Assembly (NCBI RefSeq): GCF_015712065.1
Contig: NZ_JACFYZ010000010.1
Location: forward strand, 1-64,000
Reading direction: 5' to 3'
DNA: 64,000 bases
From: Ectopseudomonas chengduensis
Lineage (GTDB): Bacteria; Pseudomonadota; Gammaproteobacteria; Pseudomonadales; Pseudomonadaceae
The notes beneath the pieces were generated by a model. The model made no database searches. It had not been told where the DNA came from and saw nothing but the letters and a program-made list of their open reading frames with translations. This document shows, piece by piece, positions 55,671-63,461 of the stretch (within the stretch, counting starts at the first letter, position 1; the number at the start of each line of letters is the position of its first letter). The position numbers and the translations under genes are program-made.

Positions 55671-56909
55671 TCAGCCGCGCGGCGAGCGAGCTTCGATTTT
55701 TTCGGCGGCGATGCGCGGTGCCTGGCTGCCATCGACAGCCTGGCGCATACGAGCCAGTCGTTCGAGGGTGCTGTCATCTGCCATGGACACCGGTTGCGGA
55801 TCGACGGTGGAGCCAGGCATGGCGCGCTGCAGACCGTTGACCACGATCTTCTCGCCCTTGCTCAGGCCGCTGCGGACGATGCGCAGCCCTTCGAGCTTCG
55901 GCCCCAGCTCGATTGAGCGATAGGCCACGGCGTTGTCGTCACCCAGCACCAGCACGTACTTCTTGCCCAGGTCGGTACCGACTGCTTCGTCCTTGATCAG
56001 GGTGGCGGCGTAGGGCTTGCTACCCACCAGTTTCAGACGCGCATACAGGCCCGGGGTAAAGCGGCCATCCTGGTTGTCGAACACGGCGCGGCCACGAATG
56101 GTGCCGGTGCGCGGGTTGACCTGGTTGTCGAGAAAGTCCAGCTGGCCCAGGTGCGGGTGGTCGGCTTCATCGGACAGACCGAGGTACACCGGGCTGGCAC
56201 CACGGGCGTCGGAGCCGGATTGACGGGCCAGCTCGACATACTTGAGGAAGGCGCGTTCATCGGCATCGAAGTAGGCGTAGACCTTGTCGGTGGAGACCAC
56301 CGAGGTCAGCAGGCTCTCGCCGGCACCGACGAGGTTGCCTTCGGTGATTTCGGCGCGGCTGACGCGACCGTCGATGGGCGCAGTGATGCGGGTGAAACTG
56401 AGGTTGAGGCGGGCGTTTTCCAGCTCGGCGGCGATTGCAGCGACCTGAGCCTGAGCTTCGGTGGCGGCGCTGGCACGGGCATCGGCCAGTTCCGCGGAGA
56501 TGGCGTTGCTCTGGCGCAGGCGTTCGCCGCGGCGCGCTTCATTGGCGGCGCGCGCCTGGTTGGCACGGGCCTGCTGCAGTTGGGCTTCGAGGCGCTTGAC
56601 CTCGGCCTGGAATGGACGCGGGTCGATCTGGAACAACAGGTCGCCTTTCTTCACCAAGGTGCCTTCACTGAAGGCGACGCGGTCGATGTAACCGGAGACG
56701 CGCGGGCGAATCTCGACGGATTGCGGCGCTTCGAGACGCCCGGTGAACTCGTCCCATTCGTTGATCGGCTGTTCGATGACTTCAGCGACGCTGACCTTGG
56801 GAGCGGGCATTTGCGCCTGAGTTTGCGCAGCCTGTTCGCACCCGCTGAGTGCGAATACGCCGGCGAGGGCCAGGGGGAATATCCAGATGTTCTTTTGCTG
56901 CTGTTCCAT
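55671..56909 (-). CDS. mexE: Membrane-fusion adaptor MexE
   Basis: A 412-residue periplasmic lipoprotein adaptor (lipobox LSGC, Cys24) with the usual lipoyl, hairpin and barrel order: RPRVSGYIDRVAFSEGTLVKKGDLLFQIDPRPF across residues 67-100, an alpha-hairpin rich in Gln, Ala and Arg (100-160), and FTRITAPIDGRVSRAEITEGNLV. It links MexF to OprN. First gene of the operon; candidate MexT sites lie 80-130 nt upstream. Confidence 0.93.
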   Translation of the reverse strand: MEQQQKNIWIFPLALAGVFALSGCEQAAQTQAQMPAPKVSVAEVIEQPINEWDEFTGRLEAPQSVEIRPRVSGYIDRVAFSEGTLVKKGDLLFQIDPRPFQAEVKRLEAQLQQARANQARAANEARRGERLRQSNAISAELADARASAATEAQAQVAAIAAELENARLNLSFTRITAPIDGRVSRAEITEGNLVGAGESLLTSVVSTDKVYAYFDADERAFLKYVELARQSGSDARGASPVYLGLSDEADHPHLGQLDFLDNQVNPRTGTIRGRAVFDNQDGRFTPGLYARLKLVGSKPYAATLIKDEAVGTDLGKKYVLVLGDDNAVAYRSIELGPKLEGLRIVRSGLSKGEKIVVNGLQRAMPGSTVDPQPVSMADDSTLERLARMRQAVDGSQAPRIAAEKIEARSPRG

Positions 56910-56990
56910 GGGTGACTCCGCCAGTCGGATTTGTGGATTGGCGGAGTCTGCGACGAGTCTCGGAGGGCTACGAATCGAATGCCATGAACT

Positions 56991-57037
56991 TGAATATCAT
57001 CGGGAATGATAAAAGACGCACTTATATCAATTTCGAT
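56991..57037. promoter_or_regulatory. Candidate MexT operators upstream of mexE
   Basis: ATCAT-N5-ATGAT at 56996-57010 is a perfect inverted repeat; read on the mexE strand it gives ATCA-N5-GATGAT, near the remembered MexT box ATCA-N5-GTCGAT. ATCAATTTCGAT at 57026-57037 is a second ATC-N6-GAT element. Confidence 0.4.
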
Positions 57038-57095
57038 CTATGAAGGTGCACAAAGGTGCCTGTCGGCACTTAGGTGGTGCGTTTCCGGATATTTA

Positions 57096-58010
57096 TCAGA
57101 GGCTGTCCGGGTCGCCGCAGAACATCTGGATGCGCGAGCGCAGCCAGCGCTCGGCTGGGTCGTTGTCCTGGGCTCCACGCCAGGCCATGTGCAGCTCGAA
57201 GGTCTGCGTCTGCAGCGGCAGATCCTCGGCGCGCAGACCACCAGCCGCAGTCAAGGCAGCGGCGGTGTAATCCGGCACGCTGGCGACGATATCGGTTTCC
57301 GCCAGCAGCGTGGCCAGACCGTTGAACTGCGGAACGGCCAGTACGATGTGGCGCTCGCGCCCGATCTTGGCCAGTTCATCGTCGATGAAGCCGGTAAGGT
57401 CGCCGGCGAAGGACACCAGCGCATGCGGGCGCGCGCAATAATCATCAAGGCTGAGCGCACCGGGTACGGTGTCGGCACGCAGCAGTTTGGCCTTGCTGCG
57501 GCGGAGAATCTTGCGCTTGGCGTTGGCCGGAAGTTCCTCGGTGTAGGCGACGCCCACCGAGATTTCGCCTGAAGCCAACAGCCCCGGCATCATCAGATAG
57601 TTGGTGCGGCGGATCACCAGCACCACACCGGGGGCTTCAGCGCGCAGACGGCGGAGCAGGGCGGGCAACAGGGCGAACTCGACGTCATCGGACAGACCGA
57701 TGCGAAACACCGCCTTGCTGGTGGCGGGATCGAAGTCGGCGGCGCGGCTGACAGCGGTGGAGATCGAATCCAGCGCCGGCGAGAGCAGGGCGAAGATCTC
57801 CTGCGCGCGCGGTGTCGGCTCCATGCTGCGACCGGTACGCACGAACAGGGGGTCATCGAACAGGGTACGCAGTCGAGCAAGCGCCGCACTGATGGCGGGC
57901 TGGCCGAGAAACAGCTTCTCCGCGGCTCGCGTCACGCTACGCTCGTGCATCAAGGTCTCGAAGACGATCAACAGGTTCAGATCGAGGCGGCGCAGGTCGT
58001 TGCGGTTCAT
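57096..58010 (-). CDS. mexT: LysR regulator MexT
   Basis: A 304-residue LysR activator of mexEF-oprN. MNRNDLRRLDLNLLIVFETL, RAAEKLFLGQPAISAALARL and GLSDDVEFALLPALLRRLRAEAP match P. aeruginosa MexT almost residue for residue as recalled, and it ends MFCGDPDSL. No frameshift or 8-bp insertion is seen, so MexT should be functional. It lies upstream of mexE on the same strand, as in P. aeruginosa. Confidence 0.93.
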   Translation of the reverse strand: MNRNDLRRLDLNLLIVFETLMHERSVTRAAEKLFLGQPAISAALARLRTLFDDPLFVRTGRSMEPTPRAQEIFALLSPALDSISTAVSRAADFDPATSKAVFRIGLSDDVEFALLPALLRRLRAEAPGVVLVIRRTNYLMMPGLLASGEISVGVAYTEELPANAKRKILRRSKAKLLRADTVPGALSLDDYCARPHALVSFAGDLTGFIDDELAKIGRERHIVLAVPQFNGLATLLAETDIVASVPDYTAAALTAAGGLRAEDLPLQTQTFELHMAWRGAQDNDPAERWLRSRIQMFCGDPDSL

Positions 58011-58135
58011 CCGGGTACCATTCGAGGGATACGGGCCTTGTCAGCACGGCGCTGCAAATGAGAGCCTTTGCCCGGGCAATAGTACGGGCAGTGTGCAGCG
58101 GATTGAAAGTCGCTGAATCACTGACAGGCATGAAG

Positions 58136-58157
58136 ACTATCGATAGAGTCTGATAGT
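58136..58157. promoter_or_regulatory. Candidate MexT operator between mexT and mexS
   Basis: ACTATC-N10-GATAGT is a perfect 6-bp inverted repeat; on the minus strand ATCA-N6-ATCGAT-N4-TTCAT resembles the MexT box with one extra spacer base. Confidence 0.4.
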
Positions 58158-58228
58158 GTCGCCGCCGCACAGCGGATAGAGTCCACAGTCATTGAAGTGT
58201 TAATCCGCGATCAAGCTCGAGGTAAGCG

Positions 58229-59251
58229 ATGTCCCGCATGATCCGTTTTCATAAGTTCGGCGATGCCGATGTGCTCCAGTACGAAGAGGTTCCGACCCCT
58301 GTGCCCGGCCCTGGCGAAGTCTTGGTGCGCGTTCAGGCCGTCGGCCTGGGCTGGAAAGACGTGCTGTGGCGTCAGAACCTGGCGGCCGAGCAGGCCAAGC
58401 TTCCAGCCGGTACCGGTTTCGAACTGGCCGGCACAGTGGCGGCGCTGGGCGAGGGCGTGAGCGACTTCGAAGTCGGCACTGCCGTTGCCGGTTTCCCGGC
58501 GAGTACACCGAACCGTTACCCGACCTGGGGCGATCTGGTGCTGATGCCCAGCCATGCCCTGACTCGTTATCCCGACGTGCTCAGTCCGGTCGAAGCCAGC
58601 GTTCATTACACCAGCCTGCTGTTCGGCTACCTGGCACTGAACGATCTCGCTCACCTCAAGCCTGGCCAGCATGTGTTGATCACCGAGGCCAGCCACTGCA
58701 TGGCACCACAGACCGTGCAACTGGCCAAGGCGCTGGGTGCCAAGGTCATCGTATCCACCAGTTCTTCGGAGGATCGCGAGTTCCTGCGTGGCCTGGGTGC
58801 CGACAAGGTGATCGCGACCGAGGAACAGGACCTGGTCCTGGAAGTCGAGCGCTACACCGAAGGCAAGGGTGTCGAGGTGATTCTCGACCAGTGTGCCGGC
58901 CCGCAGATGAAGCTGCTGGGTGATATCGCCGCGCCGCGCGGCAAGCTGATCCTGTACGGCATCAATGGCGGCAACGATACGGCTTTCCCTGCCTGCGCCG
59001 CATTCAAGAAGCACCTGCAGTTCTTCCGTCACTGCGTGCTGGATTTCACCGGGTGCCCGGAGCTGGGAATCGAGCCGAACAATGATGCCGTGCAACGCGC
59101 GCTCACGCACATCAATCAGATGACTGCGGACCGCCTGCTGACGCCGGTGATCGACAAGGTGTTCGACTTCGAAGATTTCGTCGAAGCGCATCGCTACATG
59201 GAAACCTGCCCGAACCGCGGGCGGGTGGCCCTGAAACTGGCCACGGATTAG
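58229..59251 (+). CDS. mexS: MexS-type quinone oxidoreductase (zinc-independent MDR family)
   Basis: A 340-residue medium-chain dehydrogenase/reductase: GroES-like N-terminal domain with TGFELAGTVAALGEGV, then a nucleotide-binding half. It lacks the full zinc-ligand set. Position divergent from mexT and 99% of expected length identify MexS, the detoxifying oxidoreductase whose loss in P. aeruginosa activates MexT and the pump. GAGG precedes ATG 58229. Its TAG stop is the first base boundary of the MITE-like element. Confidence 0.88.
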   Translation: MSRMIRFHKFGDADVLQYEEVPTPVPGPGEVLVRVQAVGLGWKDVLWRQNLAAEQAKLPAGTGFELAGTVAALGEGVSDFEVGTAVAGFPASTPNRYPTWGDLVLMPSHALTRYPDVLSPVEASVHYTSLLFGYLALNDLAHLKPGQHVLITEASHCMAPQTVQLAKALGAKVIVSTSSSEDREFLRGLGADKVIATEEQDLVLEVERYTEGKGVEVILDQCAGPQMKLLGDIAAPRGKLILYGINGGNDTAFPACAAFKKHLQFFRHCVLDFTGCPELGIEPNNDAVQRALTHINQMTADRLLTPVIDKVFDFEDFVEAHRYMETCPNRGRVALKLATD

Positions 59252-59390
59252 GCTCTGTACAAAAGTGCCTGCGCTCGGTGATGCTGCGTTAAAAACAGGC
59301 TCAGAATGCTCATTTACAGCACGTAAACTGCGCTTCTTCGCCTGTTTTTGCCTTGCCTGACCTTCGCTCGACGACTTTTTGCACAGACCC
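59251..59390. repeat. MITE-like dispersed element, copy 2 (140 bp, inverted)
   Basis: Reverse orientation relative to the copy at 16132-16273. The core (GCCTGTTTTTAACGCAGCA and GGCAAAAACAGGCG on the complement) is nearly identical. The ends differ: CTCTGTACAAAAGTG on the left and the complement of GTCTGTGCAAAAAGTC on the right, instead of ACAGGC-GTTGAAAAAC. It starts at the mexS stop codon. No ORF inside. Confidence 0.75.
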
Positions 59391-59451
59391 TAAAGTCCTT
59401 GTCCATGCGGTCGCTATAACCTAGGTCTACGTTCGTTCTAAGGATAGGTAC

Positions 59452-60345
59452 ATGAGTCTGGTTACCGGCGACGCGCTATCGCTGTTGTTGTTTCGTTTGC
59501 ATAGCGGCCGCCTGCTGGGGATCAACCTGCTCAAGGTCAACGAGATCATTCCCTGTCCAGCCTTGACCAAGCTGCCCAATCGTCACCCCAACGTGCGCGG
59601 CATCGCCACCTTGCGCGGCGCCGCGATGACGGTGATCGACCTGGCGCGCGCCATCGGCGAACGCGGTGCGGCTGACGAAGACGATGGTTGCCTGATCGTC
59701 ACCGAGTTGAGCCGCTCGCGTCAGGGGCTGCACGTGAAAAGTGTCGAGCGTATCGTGCAGTGCTCCACCCGCGATGTGCGTCCGCCACCCGCCGGCTCCG
59801 GCGCGCGTGCCTTCATTACCGGTGTGACACAGATCGATGGCGCCATCGTGCAGGTTCTCGATATCGAGAAGGTACTGCACGACATTGCCCCTGCGCTGGA
59901 GGAAGCTCCCGTCGGGCAACTGCTCGATGGCCAGGATGCCCGCCTGCTGCAAGGTCGCCGCGTCTTGCTGGTCGACGACTCGCAAGTCGCGTTGCAACAG
60001 ACTCTCAACGTACTGCGCCAGCTGGGGCTCGATTGCACCGCAGTGCGCAGTGCCCAGGCAGCCCTGCAGCAACTGCACGAATACCATCAGGCTGGCATGC
60101 CATTCGAGCTTTTGGTCTCGGACATTGAGATGCCTGAGCTGGATGGCTACAGCCTGGTTCAGGAAATTCGTCGCAGCCCCGATATTGCCGACACCTACGT
60201 GCTGCTGCACACCTCGCTGGACAGCACCATGAATACCGAGAAGGCGCGTTCGGTCGGTGCCAATGCGGTACTGACCAAGTTCTCCTCGGTCGATCTCAGC
60301 CAGGCACTGCTCGATGCCTTCCGGCAAATGAGCGGGCAGCACTGA
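59452..60345 (+). CDS. cheV: Chemotaxis coupling/response protein CheV
   Basis: A 297-residue protein with a CheW domain (about 8-150: LLLFRLHSGRLLGINLLKVNEI, LRGAAMTVIDLA, ITGVTQIDGAIVQVLDIEK) and a C-terminal receiver domain (about 170-290: RVLLVDDSQVA, phosphorylated Asp224 in LVSDIEMPELDG). It links chemoreceptors to CheA and may act as a phosphate sink. ATG 59452 follows AAGGATAGGTAC. Two chemoreceptors lie elsewhere in the window, but no cheA. Confidence 0.93.
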   Translation: MSLVTGDALSLLLFRLHSGRLLGINLLKVNEIIPCPALTKLPNRHPNVRGIATLRGAAMTVIDLARAIGERGAADEDDGCLIVTELSRSRQGLHVKSVERIVQCSTRDVRPPPAGSGARAFITGVTQIDGAIVQVLDIEKVLHDIAPALEEAPVGQLLDGQDARLLQGRRVLLVDDSQVALQQTLNVLRQLGLDCTAVRSAQAALQQLHEYHQAGMPFELLVSDIEMPELDGYSLVQEIRRSPDIADTYVLLHTSLDSTMNTEKARSVGANAVLTKFSSVDLSQALLDAFRQMSGQH

Positions 60346-60353
60346 GCTCCCCT

Positions 60354-60395
60354 GCAACCCCTTGCCGCTTGACGGCAAGGGGTTGCCTCATTTCC
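60354..60395 (+). terminator. Rho-independent terminator of cheV
   Basis: A perfect 14-bp stem GCAACCCCTTGCCG / CGGCAAGGGGTTGC, loop CTTGA, then a T-rich tail. Confidence 0.85.
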
Positions 60396-60508
60396 TTTCT
60401 ACCTGATTATAAAGTTAAATACTTTCAATTGGTTAAGCGCACCTCGTGAGCTGGCATGCGCTTTGAATCAGTGCGCCTGGCAATTGCAACTCAGTCAAGG
60501 AGCACGGC

Positions 60509-61012
60509 ATGAGCACGATTGGAGGTATTGGCAGTTACGGTGGCATATCCCTGACGGGATTTCGCAACAAGCAGAGTGAAGAGCAGGGCGAGCTGGCCCA
60601 GTTAGCGCGCAATGTCGAGAAGACCACGCGCACGGCGAACGCCGAGTCCGAACGCGAGTTCCGCGCCAGGCAGGCTACGGAGGAGGGCTTCGCGCGTTTG
60701 CGCGTCGCTCTGCAGAACGCGTCAGACGGCAAGGTCGAGACATCCGTCAGTTCAGGGCAGGTGGAAAAGCCATTGGGCGACGAGGGCGGTAACGCCGCGC
60801 TGGAGGCTTTCAAGGCCTATATGGCGATGACTCCGGCCGAGAAGATGCGCGACAGTATCCTCAAGGAAATAGGCATGACCGAAGAGGAGATCGAGGCGCT
60901 GCCACCTGAGCAGCAGAAGGCGGTCGAAGAAGAAATTGCCCAGCGCATGGAGGAGCGAGCCAAGATGCAGGCCCAGTCAGAAGACAATGGTCATTCTTAT
61001 GGGCTGATCTGA
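60509..61012 (+). CDS. Small protein of unknown function with helical C terminus
   Basis: A 167-residue protein. The first 20 residues are Gly/Ser/Ile-rich with no signal peptide (MSTIGGIGSYGGISLTGF). A helical, Arg/Glu-rich middle (ELAQLARNVEKTTRTANAESEREFRARQATEEGFARL) follows, then AEKMRDSILKEIGMTEEEIEALPPEQQKAVEEEIAQRMEE (about residues 109-148), a recurring acidic helical pattern in Pseudomonas proteins. AAGGAGCACGGC gives a good ribosome site. Not assigned; candidate small secreted or surface-associated protein. Confidence 0.6.
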   Translation: MSTIGGIGSYGGISLTGFRNKQSEEQGELAQLARNVEKTTRTANAESEREFRARQATEEGFARLRVALQNASDGKVETSVSSGQVEKPLGDEGGNAALEAFKAYMAMTPAEKMRDSILKEIGMTEEEIEALPPEQQKAVEEEIAQRMEERAKMQAQSEDNGHSYGLI

Positions 61013-61063
61013 TCGGCGTGCGCCTTGTTGGATGGGTAGTTCAGGGTTGGGCCTGTAAAAAAC

Positions 61064-61079
61064 CGTGATGTAAATCACG
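61064..61079. promoter_or_regulatory. CRP/Vfr-like palindrome
   Basis: CGTGATGTAAATCACG, i.e. CGTGA-N6-TCACG, one base from the TGTGA-N6-TCACA CRP-type site in each half. It could alternatively be a weak hairpin ending the upstream transcript. Confidence 0.35.
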
Positions 61080-61117
61080 GATGATTCTCCGTCCTGGTGA
61101 ATAACCGTTGGAATTTT

Positions 61118-61160
61118 CATGGGTTGAACTGTCTATCAATCGACGACGGTTCAACCCATG
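61118..61160. promoter_or_regulatory. 12-bp inverted repeat in front of the AraC gene
   Basis: CATGGGTTGAAC (61118-61129) and its exact complement GTTCAACCCATG (61149-61160) with a 19-nt spacer, followed by the palindrome AACCGGTT at 61167-61174 and another GGTTGAG. It ends 58 nt before the regulator start and is probably its own operator, or a leader hairpin. Confidence 0.5.
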
Positions 61161-61218
61161 GGCTCTAACCGGTTGAGCTTTCACCAACCTAGAGAATCTT
61201 TATCAGGTCATTGCCAAT

Positions 61219-62082
61219 ATGGATGTTCTTTCCGAGTTCTTCGAGCGCACGAGCCTGCAAGGGCGACTGTTATTCGCCGGCCCGGTAGACGGTACCCTGG
61301 TGCTGGATAAGCCCCCTGGCATGGCATTCATCCACGTCATCGAGCGAGGTGCACTGGATATGGTGCACGCCGACAAGCCTCGCATCGCGATCAGTGAACC
61401 CAGCGTTTTGTTCTGTCCCAGCACCTGCTGCTACAAGTTGCGTGCGCACCAGCCCGGTGGCGTGGATCTGATCTGCGCCTCGTTCCAGTTCGGGCGTTCA
61501 GGGCAGCAGCCATTTCCATTGGGTCTCCTGGAAACCCTGGTGTTTCCGTTGAGCGCCCTTGAGCAGCTCGGGCCGGTGATCGGCTCACTGGTCAACGAAT
61601 TCCGGACACAGGCACCCGGCCGGAGCAAGGCGTTGAACCTGCTGTTCGAATATGTGTTCGTCCTGCTGGTACGCCGCGCGGTGAACGAAGGGCGCATAAC
61701 CAGCGGCCTGCTTTATGCGCTGCAGGACAGTCAACTGGGGCCTGCGCTGATCTGCATTCACCAGGAACCCCAGCTGGCCTGGAGCGTCGAGCGTCTGGCC
61801 GCGTTGGCGAAGATGTCGCGTACCAAGTTCGCAGCACTGTTCTCCGAGGTCATGAGCATGACGCCCATGGCCTATGTGACTGCCTGGCGCATGAAGGTGG
61901 CGCAGGACCTGCTGCGTGAGGGGAAGCCGATCAAGGTGATCGCCGATGCTGTGGGCTACGCCTCGCAGGCGTCGTTCTCACGCACCTTTGCCCAGCAGGT
62001 CGGGCAACCGCCAGGCGAATGGTTGCGGGCTGAAGGGGAGGACCCGCCGGCGAAGCTGCAGGTACAGATTTACCGCGATTGA
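61219..62082 (+). CDS. AraC-family regulator with cupin-like N terminus
   Basis: A 287-residue regulator. An AraC-type sensor barrel of the cupin_6 kind (residues 20-150) is followed by two helix-turn-helix units in about 185-280: LAALAKMSRTKFAALFSEVMSMTPMAYV and IADAVGYASQASFSRTFAQQVGQPPGEWL. Cupin_6 members often respond to aromatic or fatty compounds. The flanking inverted repeats are candidate operators. Neighbour genes do not reveal the target. Confidence 0.85.
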   Translation: MDVLSEFFERTSLQGRLLFAGPVDGTLVLDKPPGMAFIHVIERGALDMVHADKPRIAISEPSVLFCPSTCCYKLRAHQPGGVDLICASFQFGRSGQQPFPLGLLETLVFPLSALEQLGPVIGSLVNEFRTQAPGRSKALNLLFEYVFVLLVRRAVNEGRITSGLLYALQDSQLGPALICIHQEPQLAWSVERLAALAKMSRTKFAALFSEVMSMTPMAYVTAWRMKVAQDLLREGKPIKVIADAVGYASQASFSRTFAQQVGQPPGEWLRAEGEDPPAKLQVQIYRD

Positions 62083-62128
62083 GCGTGACATGCCCAGGAC
62101 AGCCGACGCCCTGGGCATGCCTCATCGA

Positions 62129-63334
62129 TCAGGCGACGACCGGGATCAGCGGGTCGGCGGCTGCCAGAGCGATCTCGCGCTTGGCCTCCGGCGGGTAGAT
62201 CCACTGGGTGTTGATCTGCATTTTCAGCTCTTTGCCTTCCTTGCCGGTCAGCACCACCTTGCGCTCCCAGCCTTCGGTGAACACAGCGCCCCAGGCGCCC
62301 AGGTCCAGGCAGGTGACGTACTTGGGTTGGCTGTAGGGAATCGGCTCGACACCCAGCAGATCGGCTGCAGCGTTATTGCCGGAGGAGCGGCCGAGAGCGA
62401 TGGCGTGCTGGCAGGTCATCAGTGCGTGGTTGCCAAGTTCATCCACCGCGGCATAGGCGGTATCGCCGGTGGCATAGATGGCGTCCTGACCCAACACTTT
62501 CAGGTAGCGGTCGACGTGCAGGCGACCAAAAGCGTCGCGCTCGCCATCGATCTGCTGCGTCAGCGGTGAGGCCTTAACCCCGACGGTCCAGACTACGGTG
62601 CTGGCTTCGATACGTTCGCCGTTGTCGAGCTGGACGCCATGCTCATCGACCATCGACACCGGGCTACCGAGCTTCCAGGACACGCCCAGTGTGTCGCTGG
62701 CTGCGGCGATCACCGATGCGATTTGCTCGCCCATGACGCTGCCAACCTGTTTGCCCATGTCGACGACGATCACCCGCACATCGGCCTCATCACCCAGAAT
62801 GGCGCGCAGCCGTGCCGGCATTTCCGTGGCCGTTTCGATACCGGTGAAACCACCGCCGACCACCACCACGGTGTTACGTGCCTGGCTGGCCGGTTTGTCG
62901 CGCAGGTTCTGCAGATGGGTTTCGAGTTTCTGCGCCGCCTCCAGGCTGTCGACATCGAAGGCGAAGCGGTCGATACCGGCCAGTGGAGGCCGGGCGACCT
63001 GGCTACCGGAGGCCAGAATCAACCGGTCGAAATTCAGTTCGGCCTGCGCGCCGCTTGCGTTGCGATAGATGACTCGCCTGCCTGCGGCGTCGATGCGGGT
63101 GGCGCTGCCTTGCACGAACTGCACGCCGACCGCATCGAACAACGGGCCGAGCGGTGCAACGGTAGTGCTCAGGTCGCTTTCATAGAAGCGCGGACGTACG
63201 CGCAGTTCCGCTTGCGGAGCGAGGAGGGTAACGGCGACGTCCAGGCGCTGGTGCTGATCCAGCAGGCGAACGGCGCTCAGCGCACTCCACATACCGCCGA
63301 AGCCGGCACCGATGATCAGGATCTGCTGTTTCAT
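62129..63334 (-). CDS. NDH-2-like NAD(P)/FAD oxidoreductase
   Basis: A 401-residue two-dinucleotide-binding-domain flavoprotein (COG1252). It has FAD motif ILIIGAGFGGMWSAL (about residues 5-19), NAD motif VVVVGGGFTGIETATEMPARL (about 150-170) and FAD-phosphate segment DAIYATGDTAY (about 290-300). It lacks the C-terminal amphipathic helix of respiratory NDH-2, so it may be a soluble quinone or pyridine-nucleotide oxidoreductase. ATG 63334 has a weak GGGA site; an ATG five codons earlier is possible. It is divergent from a MocR regulator. Confidence 0.78.
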   Translation of the reverse strand: MKQQILIIGAGFGGMWSALSAVRLLDQHQRLDVAVTLLAPQAELRVRPRFYESDLSTTVAPLGPLFDAVGVQFVQGSATRIDAAGRRVIYRNASGAQAELNFDRLILASGSQVARPPLAGIDRFAFDVDSLEAAQKLETHLQNLRDKPASQARNTVVVVGGGFTGIETATEMPARLRAILGDEADVRVIVVDMGKQVGSVMGEQIASVIAAASDTLGVSWKLGSPVSMVDEHGVQLDNGERIEASTVVWTVGVKASPLTQQIDGERDAFGRLHVDRYLKVLGQDAIYATGDTAYAAVDELGNHALMTCQHAIALGRSSGNNAAADLLGVEPIPYSQPKYVTCLDLGAWGAVFTEGWERKVVLTGKEGKELKMQINTQWIYPPEAKREIALAAADPLIPVVA

Positions 63335-63404
63335 ATCGTGAATTCCCATAGTCGTTGAAGAAAAGAAGTGTTGGCTGGCTACGGGATCGATTGTGTGGTT
63401 GTTT

Positions 63405-63424
63405 TGGATCAGGGTATTGATCCA
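63405..63424. promoter_or_regulatory. Candidate MocR operator
   Basis: TGGATCA-GGGTAT-TGATCCA is a perfect 7-bp inverted repeat between the divergent NDH-2-like and MocR genes, with a further GGATCG half at 63384-63389. MocR regulators commonly bind such sites in divergent promoters. Confidence 0.45.
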
Positions 63425-63461
63425 GTATCTGCAAAAATAACTAGTCCACTTCGAGGACCCT

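Noticed and set aside
57096..58010. A frameshifted or insertion-inactivated mexT as in some P. aeruginosa strains
   Set aside because: The frame is open for the full 304 codons with all conserved segments.
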